Assembly (NCBI GenBank): GCA_023213315.1 | Contig: JAKCPI010031582.1 | Coordinates: 1-64,000 of the forward strand | Length of the DNA: 64,000 bases | Direction: 5' to 3' | DNA from: Euborellia annulipes | Taxonomy: Eukaryota; Arthropoda; Insecta; Dermaptera; Anisolabididae | Shown: piece by piece, positions 23,500-35,144 of the stretch | Position numbering within the stretch: the first letter of the stretch is position 1 | How the letters are laid out: every line of letters begins with the position of its first letter | Program-made: the position numbers and the translations under genes | Notes under the pieces: model-generated | The model's database searches: none | What the model was told of the DNA's origin: nothing | The model's input: the letters and a program-made list of their open reading frames with translations, nothing else

Positions 23500-24715
23500 T
23501 CTATTAGTTTAGATTTTCAAAAAATGTAAATTAGCCAGATCAATACCCTCAAAATTATATGTATTTGAATATTTATTAATGTTTTTTGATTTAATAAAAA
23601 AAAAAATTTATTTTATCGATTTAGGATGTCCAGTGTGCGCAAAAATATTGCTAAATTTCGAAAAAATATTCCATGTCACTATGCAAATTAAATGAAATTA
23701 TGACCGATCGAGATCCAAATTATAGAGCTTACTAAAATATATGTAGATTTAGGTAATTTAAAAAATCTAATAACGATAAAGAATTCGCAAGAGATACAAT
23801 ATGTTAATTTTATTTCTATATTTTGAGGTGCTTAATATATAAAACACCTTTATTACATAAAAATGACCATATATCAAGGATAATTGGAACAAATTAGGGT
23901 ATCTTAGGCGAGATTTTATTTAGTCACTCAACGGGTGGTCGTCCAGATGATGACAACACCCCGAGGCCGGATGAAATTTTATTTCTCTGCACGGTCCATT
24001 TATTATCATTCATTGAATAATTCAGAGCAGAGCGCCTTAAGGGGGCGATGAAGATTTGCTTGCTTAGAAATTGTACTGTGGAATGGAATCAATCAAAGTT
24101 GAGAATTGGTCGGTTAATAGACACGCGTGCATGTCACGCGAGTGGGAGCACCACGCCCGTCAATTGCACGCCAGCATCTGAGAGATTTATGTCGTCTGTC
24201 GGGTAGAAGTACGGTACCTGTGTTTAGGACCACCCATGGGATTAGTTAGACAGACATCATCGCATTCAAACCCGAAAATGAATTATCCATAGAACGAGGT
24301 CATTGCGTTGGGAATATTATCTATGAGATGATGAACTGCTAATACTTTGAAGCTGTCGGCTTTGCCTCCCCTTTTTTTTTGTCTTTCAGCAATTGAAGCC
24401 ATATAGACATTAAAATAAATTATTTGATGATAGATGGGTTGATGGAGGAAAGAAATTATTATCTACTTATATCATCTCATTAAATTTATATTGTTGAAAT
24501 AAAAATTGAACATTGTCTGTAATTCCAAGCTCACATTAGAAAGTTTAATATTATTTCTTTCCCTAAATTAATGGGCTACCCCAAACGAGCGTTTGACAAA
24601 TAAATTAAATCCAAAATGATTTTTTATTTACACATCAGATAAAATATTTAAAAATGTTAATTAGTTTTTTATAACACTTTATTTTTATTTAATATAGCAT
24701 ATAGCCTACCCACTA
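23500..24715. other. Unique DNA with a GC-richer island at 23930-24300
   Basis: The island contains acacgcgtgcatgtcacgcg and other non-repeated sequence. There is no open frame of note. It is a candidate for conserved regulatory DNA. Confidence 0.3.
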
Positions 24716-24718
24716 AGC

Positions 24719-24912
24719 CAGGCATGTCCCACACTCAGTCCGCCAATACATAGATTGCGGCCCGCCGCTTTTGAAAAAAAAAATATTGAATCGAATAAAT
24801 ACAAAATATAATCTAACAATCGTATTATATTAATTTTTTGAACAGTACAAACATGCGGCCCCAACAAAATAGATCATGCGACTCGCAATAACGTATGAGT
24901 TTGACATGCCTG
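24719..24912. mobile_element. hAT MITE (CAGGCATGTC family)
   Basis: The ends caggcatgtcccacactc and gagtttgacatgcctg are inverted repeats, with gcggccc blocks inside. Flanks cactaagc and ttctaagc share 6 of 8 positions, consistent with a decayed 8-bp duplication. Length is 194 bp. Confidence 0.75.
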
Positions 24913-24924
24913 TTCTAAGCAATT

Positions 24925-25820
24925 AAGACGTCAATGCATCGACTCACCCCAAAGGTTCAGTCCCCTTAACATTCAAATCCCCCCCCCCCCCCTTTAGAAT
25001 TCACCAGTGGTCGTGGAGTCATAAATAAATGAATAGGATTTTTTTGGATATTGGAAAAACTAGCCTTGCAGTGTGAGTTGAAAGTGATGCCTACCCATCA
25101 GGAGCTGACCATTGATTTATAATAAATTTTTACTTTCTATTATTTTATTAATAATACTAGTTTAATATTTTTTTTGGGACTAAGTTCTTTAACGCGGCTT
25201 ATGCAGGGTAGAATTGGGAGAAAATGTAACGTAACTCAAACCCATTCCTAACAAAAATGCGTTCCCAGCGCCCGAGCCACGGGGAGGAAGGCGAGAGATT
25301 AGCTGAAGTCTTGGCGTCTTCTCTTTATTTCCTTCTATCTACCATAGAGTGGAAAATTGCCCGCCTAAGGCGGGCTTTTTACGTCTATTTAAATAAATTC
25401 ATATTAAATTATATTCTGAGTTGAGAGAAAAGGCGTGAGGAACTTCGCTCCTGCCGGGGTCCTACGACCCAACATGTTTGCTTTTTTTTTTTTAATCTCA
25501 ATTTAATTATTTCGAGAGAGTTCTTCAGCATTTATTTCAAATTATATATAACAATTTCTTATTGATCGATGTTCAAATCCAAATATTTTTAAAGGTATTT
25601 ACATTGACGCTATCTTTAAATTATTGGGCCCAAAAGAAATTATATTTAAATTATCAGGAGATTCAGGGCTGCTGACATAGGGAGACTTTTCAATTTCACA
25701 AAAAACATTACAATTGCGTAAAAGGTTGCGGTATGTATTTTTTTAACTTATGTAAAAATATTAATGGGCTATATATAATAACTTATTGAACTTTAATTTC
25801 TTTTCTTTTTTAAATTCTAT
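24925..25820. other. Unique DNA with Helitron-like GC hairpin
   Basis: A gcccgcctaaggcgggc palindrome at 25361-25377 followed by ttttta resembles the inner block of the Helitron-like copies. No ends were found. The rest is AT-rich without genes. Confidence 0.35.
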
Positions 25821-26147
25821 ATGCCCTCGGGCTTGGTGTAGTGTTAGCGTGCTAACCTCGTATACTAAACGTCGCGGGTTCGGACTACCGAGGCAGTCCG
25901 ATGATTTTATTTAAGCCCAATTTGATTACCAAATAGGCTTGAATAAGAATGCCTTGACCCGCAGTAGCGTAAGCCAGGATTTCTGCTTGGGGGGGGGGGG
26001 CCCAAAAGTTTTTTAAACCCCCCCTTTTCTCTAAAGTGGAGAATTTTTTTTAGATAATATAATAATTATAAATAAAAAACAAATAAAAAAAATTTATTTT
26101 TTCTTGAAATAAAAAATAATTTTAATAACAAAATTCGTAAATATTAG

Positions 26148-26996
26148 TTTTATTTTATTTGAAAATCCTATCTGGATCCCTTCGATTATTTACCCGAGGT
26201 GCTTTCATGTACGAAGACACACACCTCAAACCCAACCGTCCTCTGGCCGTAACCATCTACTTGGCACCCCGTGAAGTTGACGACCTTTTCTATCTCTAAC
26301 TCCTCCTCTACTTTCGTCTCTACTAGAGAACTAATCCTTGTTTCTGGTTCCAACCGGCTCCTTTTATCCAACCTCTTCTATGCTATGGAGGATGTCCTAG
26401 TTGAGGAGAGGGAGCCCTCGGGGGCATGGCGTAGAGGTTAGCGTGCTAACCTCATATGTCAAACGTCGCGGGTTCGGACCCCAGAGAAACTGATGACGGC
26501 TTAAGCCAATTGGATACCAAATGGCTTAAATAAAAATGCCTGGACCCCATATATGTATATTTATTTAATAACGGATATCGTTTAAAGTCTTATATGGCCT
26601 GAGTTGCCGAAAAGACTGTGTGAATGAGTGTGTGAGTGTGAGTGTGAATGAGAAAAAAAAGTGTGAATGTTTTTATAAAAATAAAAAAAAAATAATAGTT
26701 GAGGAGGACTCCCCAGCACCGGCGTATAGCCTAATTCTTTCGAAGAATGCATCACTGAGAGGAATCTTTTTACGTCCCTTCCACAGGACGGGATGTCACA
26801 GCAACTCCCTCTCCTCGTAGAGTTGCCTGAGGGCTATTGTGGTGAGATCCTATATTCCAATCCAGGCTTGCTTGAGGATTTGTTTACATTAAATAAATAT
26901 TTTTATTTAATGAAAAATCCTGCATGCCAAGGGTTTGAACAGGGATCTTCTTTGCAGAAGCTGACACCCTAGCTCACTACACCAGCGAGCCCTCTT
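26148..26996 (-). mobile_element. SINE-2 (tRNA-derived, ~560 bp) inside the hAT (level 3)
   Basis: On the minus strand the head begins gagggctcgctggtgtagtg (A-box-like) with a B box near gttcaaacccttgg, and the body ends at gatccagataggattttc with a T/A tail. The 14-bp duplication ttcgtaaatattag is at 26134-26147 and 26997-27010. It is split by a second SINE-1 at 26409-26695. Confidence 0.88.
26409..26695 (+). mobile_element. SINE-1 inside SINE-2 (level 4)
   Basis: The head (ggcgtagaggttagcgtgct), palindrome, tail and A-rich end are present. The duplication tagttgaggag is at 26398-26408 and 26696-26706; the second SINE-2 copy (near 39620) has the uninterrupted sequence. The internal B-box region is slightly deleted. 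Confidence 0.9.
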
Positions 26997-27339
26997 TTCG
27001 TAAATATTAGGGATTTTTTTCAATTATTTATGTTTTTTTTTTATATTTTAGAATTTAGGAGAGTTAATAAAATAATTATTTACAAAAAAAAATCATTAGA
27101 GAAAACAAATAGAGTATTTTTGCTTGTTTTGAGATAGGCTTGGGGGCCCGGCCCGCCCCGGGCCCCCCCCTGAATACGCCACTGTTTTTTGACCCTATAT
27201 ATGTATATTCTAAATCAATAATGGTTATCGTAAATGTCTTATATGGCCTAAGTTGCCGAAAAGACACTGTGAATGTGTGTGTGAGTGTGAGTGTGAATGA
27301 GAGAAAAATGTGAATTAAAAAAAAAAAAAAATTCTATAT

Positions 27340-29270
27340 AGACTATCTATGAGATCGCGGTCATTTGCGCCTTAAATTCAACAATCTGAATGTATCAAAA
27401 GAGAAATAATATACTTATTCACAAATAACACAGTAGTATCTACTATAAATAATTAAGCTTGAACGGTAATGTGTAATAAATTTATATAAGGTTTAGTATT
27501 ATATTTTCATGTTCATTACAAAATTATTCTTTAAACCGAGAAGAAATTAGAACTGCCTTGAGGAGGAAAAGCTCTATGCACTAATAAAAAGGGGCAGGTT
27601 TAAAAAAGCGAAAAATTAAAAATTAATGTGTTTTTAAACGACACGAGACCCCAACTAATTTTAGGGTTTTTTTCTATATAAATATTTCGTTTAACTAAAT
27701 TAAATTAGTGAAGTATTCGAGATGAGAACAAGGAGGGAATTCTTCTACTAAGTTTTTATTTATTATTTAGTAGTAGTAGTCACAAAGTCCGCCTTCGGTA
27801 GGTCAGAGGAGGATGAATGGAATGTGCAAGCAAGGAAGATTTAAGGAAGGATCTTGAGTTCAAGCGAGGGTACCGACTGGACACTGCACAAAAGATTATA
27901 TTTATGACTGTTTAAAGGGTCAGTCGTATGCGTGCTCTCTTCTTTTTTCAACTGCTGCGTAGCTCCTCCAATAGCCCCTAGTCGTATAACCAGAAAGCTG
28001 GTCACAGAGCACAAAGGACGCTCTCTAATTTCCAAGCCATCTTGTAGATTTTGTGTTCCCATATTGAAGAAATTTGATTATAATTAATTTTCCAAAATAT
28101 TTAAGAGATTCAAATTATTACTACATTACTTCCTGGTCCATGTACTATATGTGTACTTAATTTGAAATAGATTTATTGAAAATTGTGGATTTCTATAATA
28201 CATATATGTATATATACATATTCCAGGTATAGGCCTACGTAACGTACATACGTTTTTCATTTTTATATTGTAAAATATATATACCGGTAGATTAGCCTGG
28301 TTTTGCCCTCTCCCTCCAAGTCTCTTTATTCCCCCATAAAAAAGTTGAAAAACGCTATTGAAAGTTTATAATATAAATTTTTCTAAAACAAAAAAATAAA
28401 TTAAATGAAATTACAAATATTTTTCCAATAAAAAAGATTTACAAATTTCCTCCATATCACGAACAATCAAATATAATTAGCGATTTAATGGAAGGAATAG
28501 AGCCATTATGAAGAGGTTGTTTATTTATTGTTTGGCAAGGATTAATCAAAATTAGCGTTGAATCGATTGAATGGTGGAGTAATCTCTCAAGTATTCATGG
28601 CCAGATGGCAACCGACAGACAAACAATAGGCGACAGACGGTGACAGACGCAAGACACAGTCACTCACTCTCTGCACAGATGATGATCAACCAACGCCATT
28701 CGCCATACGCTTGTTTGTCTGCCTTTTGAGGATTTAGCAAACACTTTTCGGTCATTTGGATCTCTATTTAATCTTACGTACTTTCACCAAAATTATTCTT
28801 ATATCTAATTTTTTTTTTTTTTTTGACGTTTTAAGAATATATTGTTAATTTATTACATATCTTGAGATTATATAATCGATTTTAGAGTTTCATTCCTTAA
28901 TCATTCAATGGATTGTCCAATTGAGTGAGATTTGCATTTTTACTTTTTAAATTGAGAGAGAAACAAGCCGTGCCTTCATAAATCTGACACTTGCTAAAGA
29001 ATAATATCAAGAACCAAAAAGAAATAGGGAAGAAGAGAAGTCTATTCAAAAGATCTAATGACGATTCATTACAGTAAAGAGGAGCAACCAAGCGCATTTG
29101 TTAAATCTTCCTAGAAAATTAAAAAAATCACCTCTCAAGTAAAGAATCTAAAATATTCTTTAAACCTCAATTTCAAGTTTCTCGAATTTGATTTAATAAG
29201 AGTATCGGAACTAAAAGGTATCTTATATTTTGCTATTAAAAAAAGTCTATTTATATAAAATATTTTCTGT
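27340..29270. other. Unique DNA with a GC-richer island at 28560-28740
   Basis: A TAG/TAC-type microsatellite lies at 27768-27782. The 28560-28740 island (repeated gacagac and cactcactc motifs) is unique here. Short frames at 27841-28062 and 28897-29097 show no recognisable domains. Confidence 0.35.
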
Positions 29271-29277
29271 TTATATT

Positions 29278-29800
29278 TATTTTGTCTCCCCGACTCCGGG
29301 AATTAAACTCGGGATCTCCAGCATCGGTGTGCTTCAGCTCCCAAGCACTTGTTGTCGAAAGTCCGGTGGATTAGTGAAAGTGGAAGCGCACCCGTTAGGC
29401 TAGAGATCCTAGTTTCAGTTCCCAAGGATCATGGCTTGGAGTACTATCAAAATAAATGAATGTAACCTTTTCATATAAAATTCCAGCATTATGTCTGTGT
29501 GTGTGTGTGTAAACACGATTGCTTAAAAACCAAAGCAGCTAGATCGATGAAATTTGGTATATGCTCCTTAAACTAAAATTGTAGACTTCTATCAACGTTT
29601 GGAGTAAATACGTCACTTGGAAGTAGTACTTTACTTAAAAATTTTTTTCAAAAATTTTGAAATCTTCAATTTTTTTGTTATATTATGATAAATTACTCTA
29701 TTTTAAAAAGTTTTTATTATTTAACATTTTTTCGAAAACTGAACAGTTTTTGAAAAAATCACAGAAGAAATAGAAAATTTTTGTTAATTTTGATAAAAAA
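29278..29800 (+). repeat. Dispersed repeat D, copy 1 (TG tract plus core module)
   Basis: A tRNA-like GC-richer segment (29278-29466) precedes a (TG)n tract at 29495-29510. After this comes aaacacgattgcttaaaaac, then agctagatcgatgaaatttg, and later agtagtactttactta. The second copy is at 57675-57986. The order of blocks resembles the Element A core and the array at 60-475. Confidence 0.65.
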
Positions 29801-29829
29801 ATAAAAACAAAATCATACAGGTGTCATTA

Positions 29830-30110
29830 GCCCCCGGGTGTGGCGTAGTAGGTAGCGTGCCTACCTCCTATACCAAACGTCGCGGGTTCGGACCCAGGCA
29901 GTCCGATGATTTTATTTAAGCCATTCGGATACCAGATGGCTTAAATAGAAATGCCTGAACCCACAATAGATAATATATATTACAACGGTTATCGTCAAAG
30001 TCTTAAATGGCCTAAGTTGCCGAAAAGACTGTATGAATGTGTGTGTGAGTGTGAGTGTGAATGAGAAAAAAAAGTGTGAATGTTTTTTTAAAAACAAAAA
30101 AAAAAAAAAA
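29830..30110 (+). mobile_element. SINE-1, complete copy
   Basis: A box tggcgtagtagg, B box ggttcggaccc, palindrome around ggataccagatgg, GTGAATG tail and poly(A). The 14-bp duplication tacaggtgtcatta is at 29816-29829 and 30111-30124. Confidence 0.93.
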
Positions 30111-30178
30111 TACAGGTGTCATTAAAAAAAAAGGGTAAATATAAACAAATGAATTTGTGAAACAAAACAACGAATATT

Positions 30179-30333
30179 AAGGTGCGTACACATCTGCGCT
30201 CTGCTCCGCTCGCGAGCACCATGTTCGTTAGATTAGTACGGGTTTGAGCAGCTCGCGAGCATCTCAAAACCCGTACTAATCTAACGAACATGGTGCTCGC
30301 GAGCGGAGCAGAGCGCAGATGTGTACGCACCTT
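30179..30333. repeat. GC-rich near-perfect palindrome (foldback MITE)
   Basis: The arms at 30179-30248 and 30263-30333 are exact complements apart from one extra A. The 14-nt loop contains gctcgcgagc, itself a palindrome. Ends are aaggtgcgtacac. It is strikingly GC-rich in an AT-rich region, so it is probably a recent insertion. It resembles the aaggtgcgcgtctc ends at 7153/8463, so the two may be related. Confidence 0.88.
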
Positions 30334-30339
30334 TATATA

Positions 30340-31180
30340 TATCAATAATATACATGTATTTTTTTTAAATATTTTTTTTTTTCACGGGCTTCTTTAATAT
30401 TTTGAACAATTATGCAGTAACACATCCTGAACGAACAAATGATTTCCATTTTTCATTCATTTCTATGCATAAGGTTATAAACAGGGTTTTGTTTTGTGAG
30501 TGAGAGCCGGAGGCCAGGAGTGGCGCTTGGGGATCATGAATATGTGATGGACATCCTGGATGCAACATCTATGCCTAGTCACATTCGTATTACGCATGTT
30601 ACGCATGTTCATACATGTTTGTTCGTATCGGGAAAGAATAGCATGCGCATATGCGACATAAGCCGTCAGGCTGCCTATATATGGCCGCCCAATGAATGTA
30701 TTCAAATAGAGTCAAGTTGAGCTCATCGCTCATACTGGAAAAATATTCTAATTTATTCGGAAAAGAATTGCTTTTTTTTTGTTTTGGCAAGGGATAATTT
30801 TTGCAAATTTCTTTAAAATGGGATTGTCATTCAATTTCACGCAAAAAATATTCATAAAATTTTATGATTCATTGTGTTCCCTGTTGGCTTTAGGCGGGAT
30901 CAATTTAAATAAAAATCCTGTCTTTGAAAAAATAAGGAAAGTGATTACATTTTTTTATTTAAATACCAAGTATTTTAAATAATGGATAAAATCTAATAGT
31001 CTCTGACGCCCAAAAATATTTTTTTTTATATCTTATTTAAAGGGAAATATTTGTATAGGGGTAACGGAGAGAGAAGGGTGGTCACTTGCTTGAAAATGGT
31101 AGGCGGGATAGAGCTCTTACTCTCTCTCCCTAAAATAAAAAAATTGGAAAAATCATTTAATTTTCTCCCAACCGTCTCTC
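30340..31180. other. Unique DNA with GC-richer patch at 30480-30720
   Basis: Overlapping frames of 74 and 76 codons lie on opposite strands at 30475-30720; both are unrecognised and at most one could be real. The remainder is AT-rich. Confidence 0.3.
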
Positions 31181-31187
31181 TCTATAC

Positions 31188-31422
31188 ATTTTTTTTTCAA
31201 ACACACTTTTTTTCCCAGTCACATGCATACAGTCTTTTCGGCAACTTAGGCCATTTAAGACTTTTACGATAACCGATGTTAATGAATATATCTATTAGAG
31301 GCATTCTATTTAAGTCATTTGGTATCCAAATGGCTTAAATAAAACTGGACTGCCTGGGATCCGAACCCGCGACTCTTGGCATTCAAGGCAGGCGCGCTAC
31401 AAACTACACCAAGCCCGAGGGC
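31188..31422 (-). mobile_element. SINE-1, near-complete copy
   Basis: Poly(T), cggcaacttaggccattta, the palindrome and a tRNA head ending gcccgagggc are present. The 10-bp duplication ctctctatac is at 31178-31187 and 31423-31432. Confidence 0.9.
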
Positions 31423-31509
31423 CTCTCTATACTTAATCAAGAATCCTATATATATTAAAGATTTGAATCATTTACCAATCAAATTTGTTATTTTAAAATT
31501 GTTTTATTA

Positions 31510-32012
31510 ATTTGCCCTTATATTAGAAATTATGATCAACAGGCTGAGGGGCGATGTCATGTTCATCTCTCGCCTAATTGGTGGCTACATAAGTTGTCCT
31601 GAGCTACTCGCTAGATTGGATATTCGGGTACCACATTATTCTTCTAGGGATCGCCATGTTTTTTATATTAAAACAAAAAGAACAAATTACTCAAAGAATG
31701 GCGGTCTCACTAGAATGATGGGAGTGGCTAACGAGGTCTGCGCTCGATTGTCCCTAGATATTCTTGCTGCTGAGCCCAGAGAGATAAGGAGAGGGCTAGT
31801 ATTGTCACATTTTGTCTAAGTGACTGATATGTTTTATAAGTTGTTCTGGATTTGATAAAATTTAAAAATTGTAACTTTTGTATTCTCTATGGGTTGTGAG
31901 TTTGTATTGGTGTGTTTGTATGTGTATTGTTATTGGGCATTTGTAATTGGGCGCTGCCCGTTTATAAGAAATAAATAAATAAATAAACATTGTCCTATAA
32001 AAAAAAAAAAAA
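31510..32012 (+). mobile_element. 5'-truncated non-LTR retrotransposon 3' end
   Basis: The fragment holds the end of a reverse-transcriptase ORF2, a 3' UTR of about 160 bp, a (aaat)n/ataaataaataaataaa run (31968-31987) and poly(A) to 32015. Truncation from the 5' side is normal for LINE insertion by target-primed reverse transcription. It could be a relative of the LINE that mobilises the SINEs, but the SINE tails do not visibly match its 3' end. Confidence 0.68.
31532..31819 (+). pseudogene. C-terminal remnant of LINE reverse transcriptase ORF2
   Basis: This is an open frame of 95 codons whose ATG is only the first internal methionine after the truncation. It shows the typical C-terminal pattern of jockey/CR1-like polyproteins: arginine-rich start (NRLRGD), FISRLIGGYISCPELL, RVPHYSSR, a TNYSKNGG motif and TRMMGVANEV, then an amphipathic end. 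This lies beyond the RT catalytic domain, so no YADD motif is expected here. Without the rest of the ORF it has no activity. The frame is intact up to its stop, which suggests a fairly recent insertion. The clade assignment is inferred by eye. Confidence 0.65.
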
Positions 32013-32015
32013 AAT

Positions 32016-33025
32016 TTCAATGAAATTGCCAAATGGGATAAGCAGAATTAGTTAGGGCTTTAGAAAAATCTTAAGTTATGATTTCTTAATTTTGTATAAT
32101 AAATTAATTATGAAATATCAAATATCAATGAATAATATTAATATTTAATATTTTACTAACGATTCTAAATAAATAATATAAATCAAAAAGCAATGGATCT
32201 TAATAGTCATTATGCAAATAGCATACATAGAATTAATTAATAATTCTAACGACTTTCGCATTTAAATTCAATTTCTTATTTAGGTCTTGGGATTTCTGTT
32301 CACAGAGATGAAAAAAAACACACAACTTGAGTTCAAATTAATTATATATAGACGAAATACAGACTTGAATGTTATTTATGAAATGTATGATGAATGTTTG
32401 CACATTATCCTAAGCGCTAATTTGAGGTGCGTAGGGCGTTTCTATTTCGCGTTCTTGACAAATTGCAGAGAGATCTAACTGCATGAGTTTGCCACCTGAG
32501 AATGAAATGACCTCACCTACCTCACTCTTTAAATATTTCCCTTCGCGATGATGATTAATGATTCATTATTTATTTATTTTTTTAATATGTTTATTTATTA
32601 TTTTTACACATGTATAACATGATTTATAGTAATTAAAATTGTTACAATTCAAAAGCTTATTTAAAATACAAAGCTTTGAAACGAGTTTTATTTAAATATC
32701 ATTGTGGTAGAGAGAGAAAAAAATTGTTTAAATATTTATTCAGCGATAATTAATAGTGATAGGTACATGTTAACAAACTATTATGAACTGTCACTGAAAC
32801 ATTTGAAAGTTAACGATATAACAAGAACTGTTTTCTATGGGATGTTTTGTTGAATTATAGTGAATAATTCATTATACGAAAAAAAAATGTAGAAAATATT
32901 TATTAATGCTTAACAAGAAATTAATAATGGAGGGATGGAGATATAATAATCACAGCCACAACTTCAAGCAAGAAATTAATAATATACATAAATAAAATAA
33001 CTCCTCCAATCATTTAAAGACTGTT
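32016..33025. other. AT-rich DNA, no gene recognised
   Basis: Low-complexity and unique sequence. A 63-codon frame at 32287-32478 has no recognisable domain. Confidence 0.5.
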
Positions 33026-33030
33026 TAACA

Positions 33031-33442
33031 GGTCTATTCTCTAAAAACAGAAGTTAAAATTTAAAATGAACAAATGGGTGTTAAAAAGTAATGTAGAAAC
33101 AATCAGCGTTAAAAAATGCTATTCTCTAAACAAAGTTTTAACAGCGACGTTAACATGTTGCTTTTATTTCAAAGCTATCAAAATCATAACCTTACTTTTT
33201 AGGTTAAGGACGCCATGTTTATTTTAAACACGACGTTAAAATATTAAAGGAACCCCCTAGACATGGCAATAATTTTTACTAAATGTTAAAACTTTGGCTT
33301 TAAATTTTTGTTTACAGAATAGCTATTTGAGGTAAGGAAGTGATTTTGAATAGCATTTTTTAACGCTGATTGTTTTTACATTACTTTTTAACACTCATTT
33401 GTTAATTTTAAATTTTAACGCCTGTTTTTAGAGAATAGACCT
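33031..33442. mobile_element. MITE with ~95-bp terminal inverted repeats
   Basis: The left end aggtctattctctaaaaaca and its mirror tgtttttagagaatagacct continue matching through the gttaaaaagtaatgta and cagcgttaaaaaatgctatt blocks. The centre (33125-33340) is unique, with several gttaa-type motifs. Length is 412 bp, non-coding. The superfamily is not determined because flank duplications are ambiguous. Confidence 0.82.
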
Positions 33443-33449
33443 ATATCTT

Positions 33450-34880
33450 ATATGAGGTAAGTTCAGACAGTTTATTTTATCACTTTATATTATTGTCAGA
33501 AGGGAAAGTGAGCGGGGAACAAAAGAGTCAGATTCATTGACTTTTTTCGTGAAAATGTATGCCTCCTTCAACCCAGTTAAAATTATCGACTACATAGATG
33601 TTCATTCTTTGAATATGTCATTTAGTTATTTTGTAAAATATAACTTTGTTATTTTTTTGACTTAGAAAGACTTTCAGCAGCAGTCAAAATGTCCCTATGA
33701 AAACGTACGCTGTGTTGAAAATTAAAGAAGAGAAACTTCCATTCAAAATTTATATTCACAGCAGGAGAAATTTTAGGAAATTTTTACTATTGATTGAAAT
33801 AATCAAAGCAGAGCTGAGGTGTCGGTGTCGGCGATGTCTACAAATTTAAGAGGTGTCGGCCCTGAAAATAATTTCCATTGAATTTTGCTTAGCCGGCATA
33901 ATATAAAATGATTCATAAAATACAGTAGGCTATTTTAAGCACAAAAAATACAAAATCTTCTTTAATTTTCTCAGTGTCGGTGTCGACATATTTTTCCACC
34001 GAGACCCCAGCCTAGGAAATAATTTTCTATTGAATTTTACATTATAAACTGGTTTTCGAGGAAATGTGATAAGTCTAATCGAGCCTTTTTCTTGTTCCCG
34101 ATTGACATCATCATTTAAGAAAATTCAAATTTGCTGGGCCTTTAGCCTACGCACATAACCTCCACACTACTTCATTTACGTGGCTTTGGAGGGTGCGCTG
34201 AGTGAGAGGAACATTTCGTAATTATCTTAGGAACATAAATTGAACTTAAAGTTTCAATTCAAAAAAATTGAATTATTATTTATTCTATTCAGTCAGTATA
34301 ATAAAATGAAGAAGATATAAAAAGTAAATTCTAAAAAAATGTCTGCATACTCAAAGAAGGAATCAGATTGCTTATTTTGTATAAACCATAAAGCCTTCTG
34401 CATAATCGTGCCCAGACTAAAACAGAGATCAGAGAGACGAGACTTTAATATTTCCACATTAATTATCATCGTGGATAATGTCTTTGCATATGTAACAGCA
34501 TTGGCCAACCAGTGACTTATGAATACTCAATGAATCTAAAGGGAGGAGGCCCTCAGGGGGAGATAGATGCATCCCGCTCGGATCGGATTATGGTGACTGA
34601 GTTTCTCCCACTTCACAAGCAACCATAAAGGTCCATTAATTTCCGAATGTCGCTCATTCACCACTATTATTATTAACATGTGGAAAAAATGATATAATCC
34701 TCTTATAGATTGACTAGATATCTTCACCCTTCTTCCTTGTAGGAAATATACATTATATGATTATAATAAAAAGGAACAAGAGAAAACCTGAATGAGAAAT
34801 TTTTCATAATTATAGAATATGGAATTGGCACTATATCACGTCAATGCCTATATACACTTCTGAATTATTATTTCTAATTT
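33450..34880. other. Mostly unique DNA with a gtgtcggtgtcg direct repeat
   Basis: The motif gtgtcggtgtcg occurs at 33820-33832 and again near 33975, each followed by sequence ending in aaataattttc...ttgaattttac. This could be the two ends of an old duplication. No gene is recognised. Frames at 34293-34727 are unsupported. Confidence 0.35.
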
Positions 34881-34883
34881 TGT

Positions 34884-35127
34884 CTTCTTCTTCTTCTGTC
34901 TTCGCCATATTCCCGCGATGCGGGGTCCGGGGACCTCACTTATTCCCTCCAACCCTAGCTGCGTTTTTGCGACCGAGAAGGATAGAACAGGTCGGCCTGT
35001 CGCACGGTCTGTTGAAGAGGAAGGAAGAGACTAAACATACAAAGAACAGAAGGACAGAAGACCCCAGCTCGGGCAGCTCGAGGTCGCCATCCACGTATCC
35101 ACAAGATGTGGTGGACCCCTGAGCGAA
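34884..35127 (-). mobile_element. Retroposon R3, copy 1
   Basis: This GC-rich block of about 240 bp shares long segments with 57232-57475: cgcgatgcggggtc, tagaacaggtcggcctg, ccagctcgggcagctcg, and gtcgccatccacgtatccac. The left edge carries (TTC)n, a simple tail if read on the minus strand. The 16-bp duplication ttatttctaattttgt is at 34868-34883 and 35128-35143. The tail and duplication indicate a SINE-like retroposon of unknown head type. Confidence 0.8.
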
Positions 35128-35144
35128 TTATTTCTAATTTTGTA

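Larger units (their letters stand above)
25962..27184. mobile_element. hAT-like element inside SINE-1 (level 2)
   Basis: It begins CAGTAGCGTAAGCCAGG and ends GAATACGCCACTG, with G/C runs inside both ends as in the other hAT MITEs. The boundaries fall inside the outer SINE-1. The 8-bp duplication is not clean (ttgaccc occurs on both sides with shifts). Excluding its guests it is about 370 bp. Confidence 0.7.
25823..27330 (+). mobile_element. Outer SINE-1 split by a hAT element (level 1 of nest)
   Basis: The head and palindrome (25823-25960) resume after 27190 with gaccctatatatgtat, the cggttatcg-like block, the tail and poly(A). The duplication aaattctatat flanks the whole structure (left just before 25823, right near 27330-27340). 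The SINE must therefore predate everything inside it. Confidence 0.85.

Noticed and set aside
24950..25000. C-run near 24978 as a hAT end
   Set aside because: Only a caccagtggt-like fragment follows; no partner end or duplication was found.
30475..30790. Host gene in frames at 30475-30790
   Set aside because: Frames on both strands overlap and none shows a recognisable domain or splice context.
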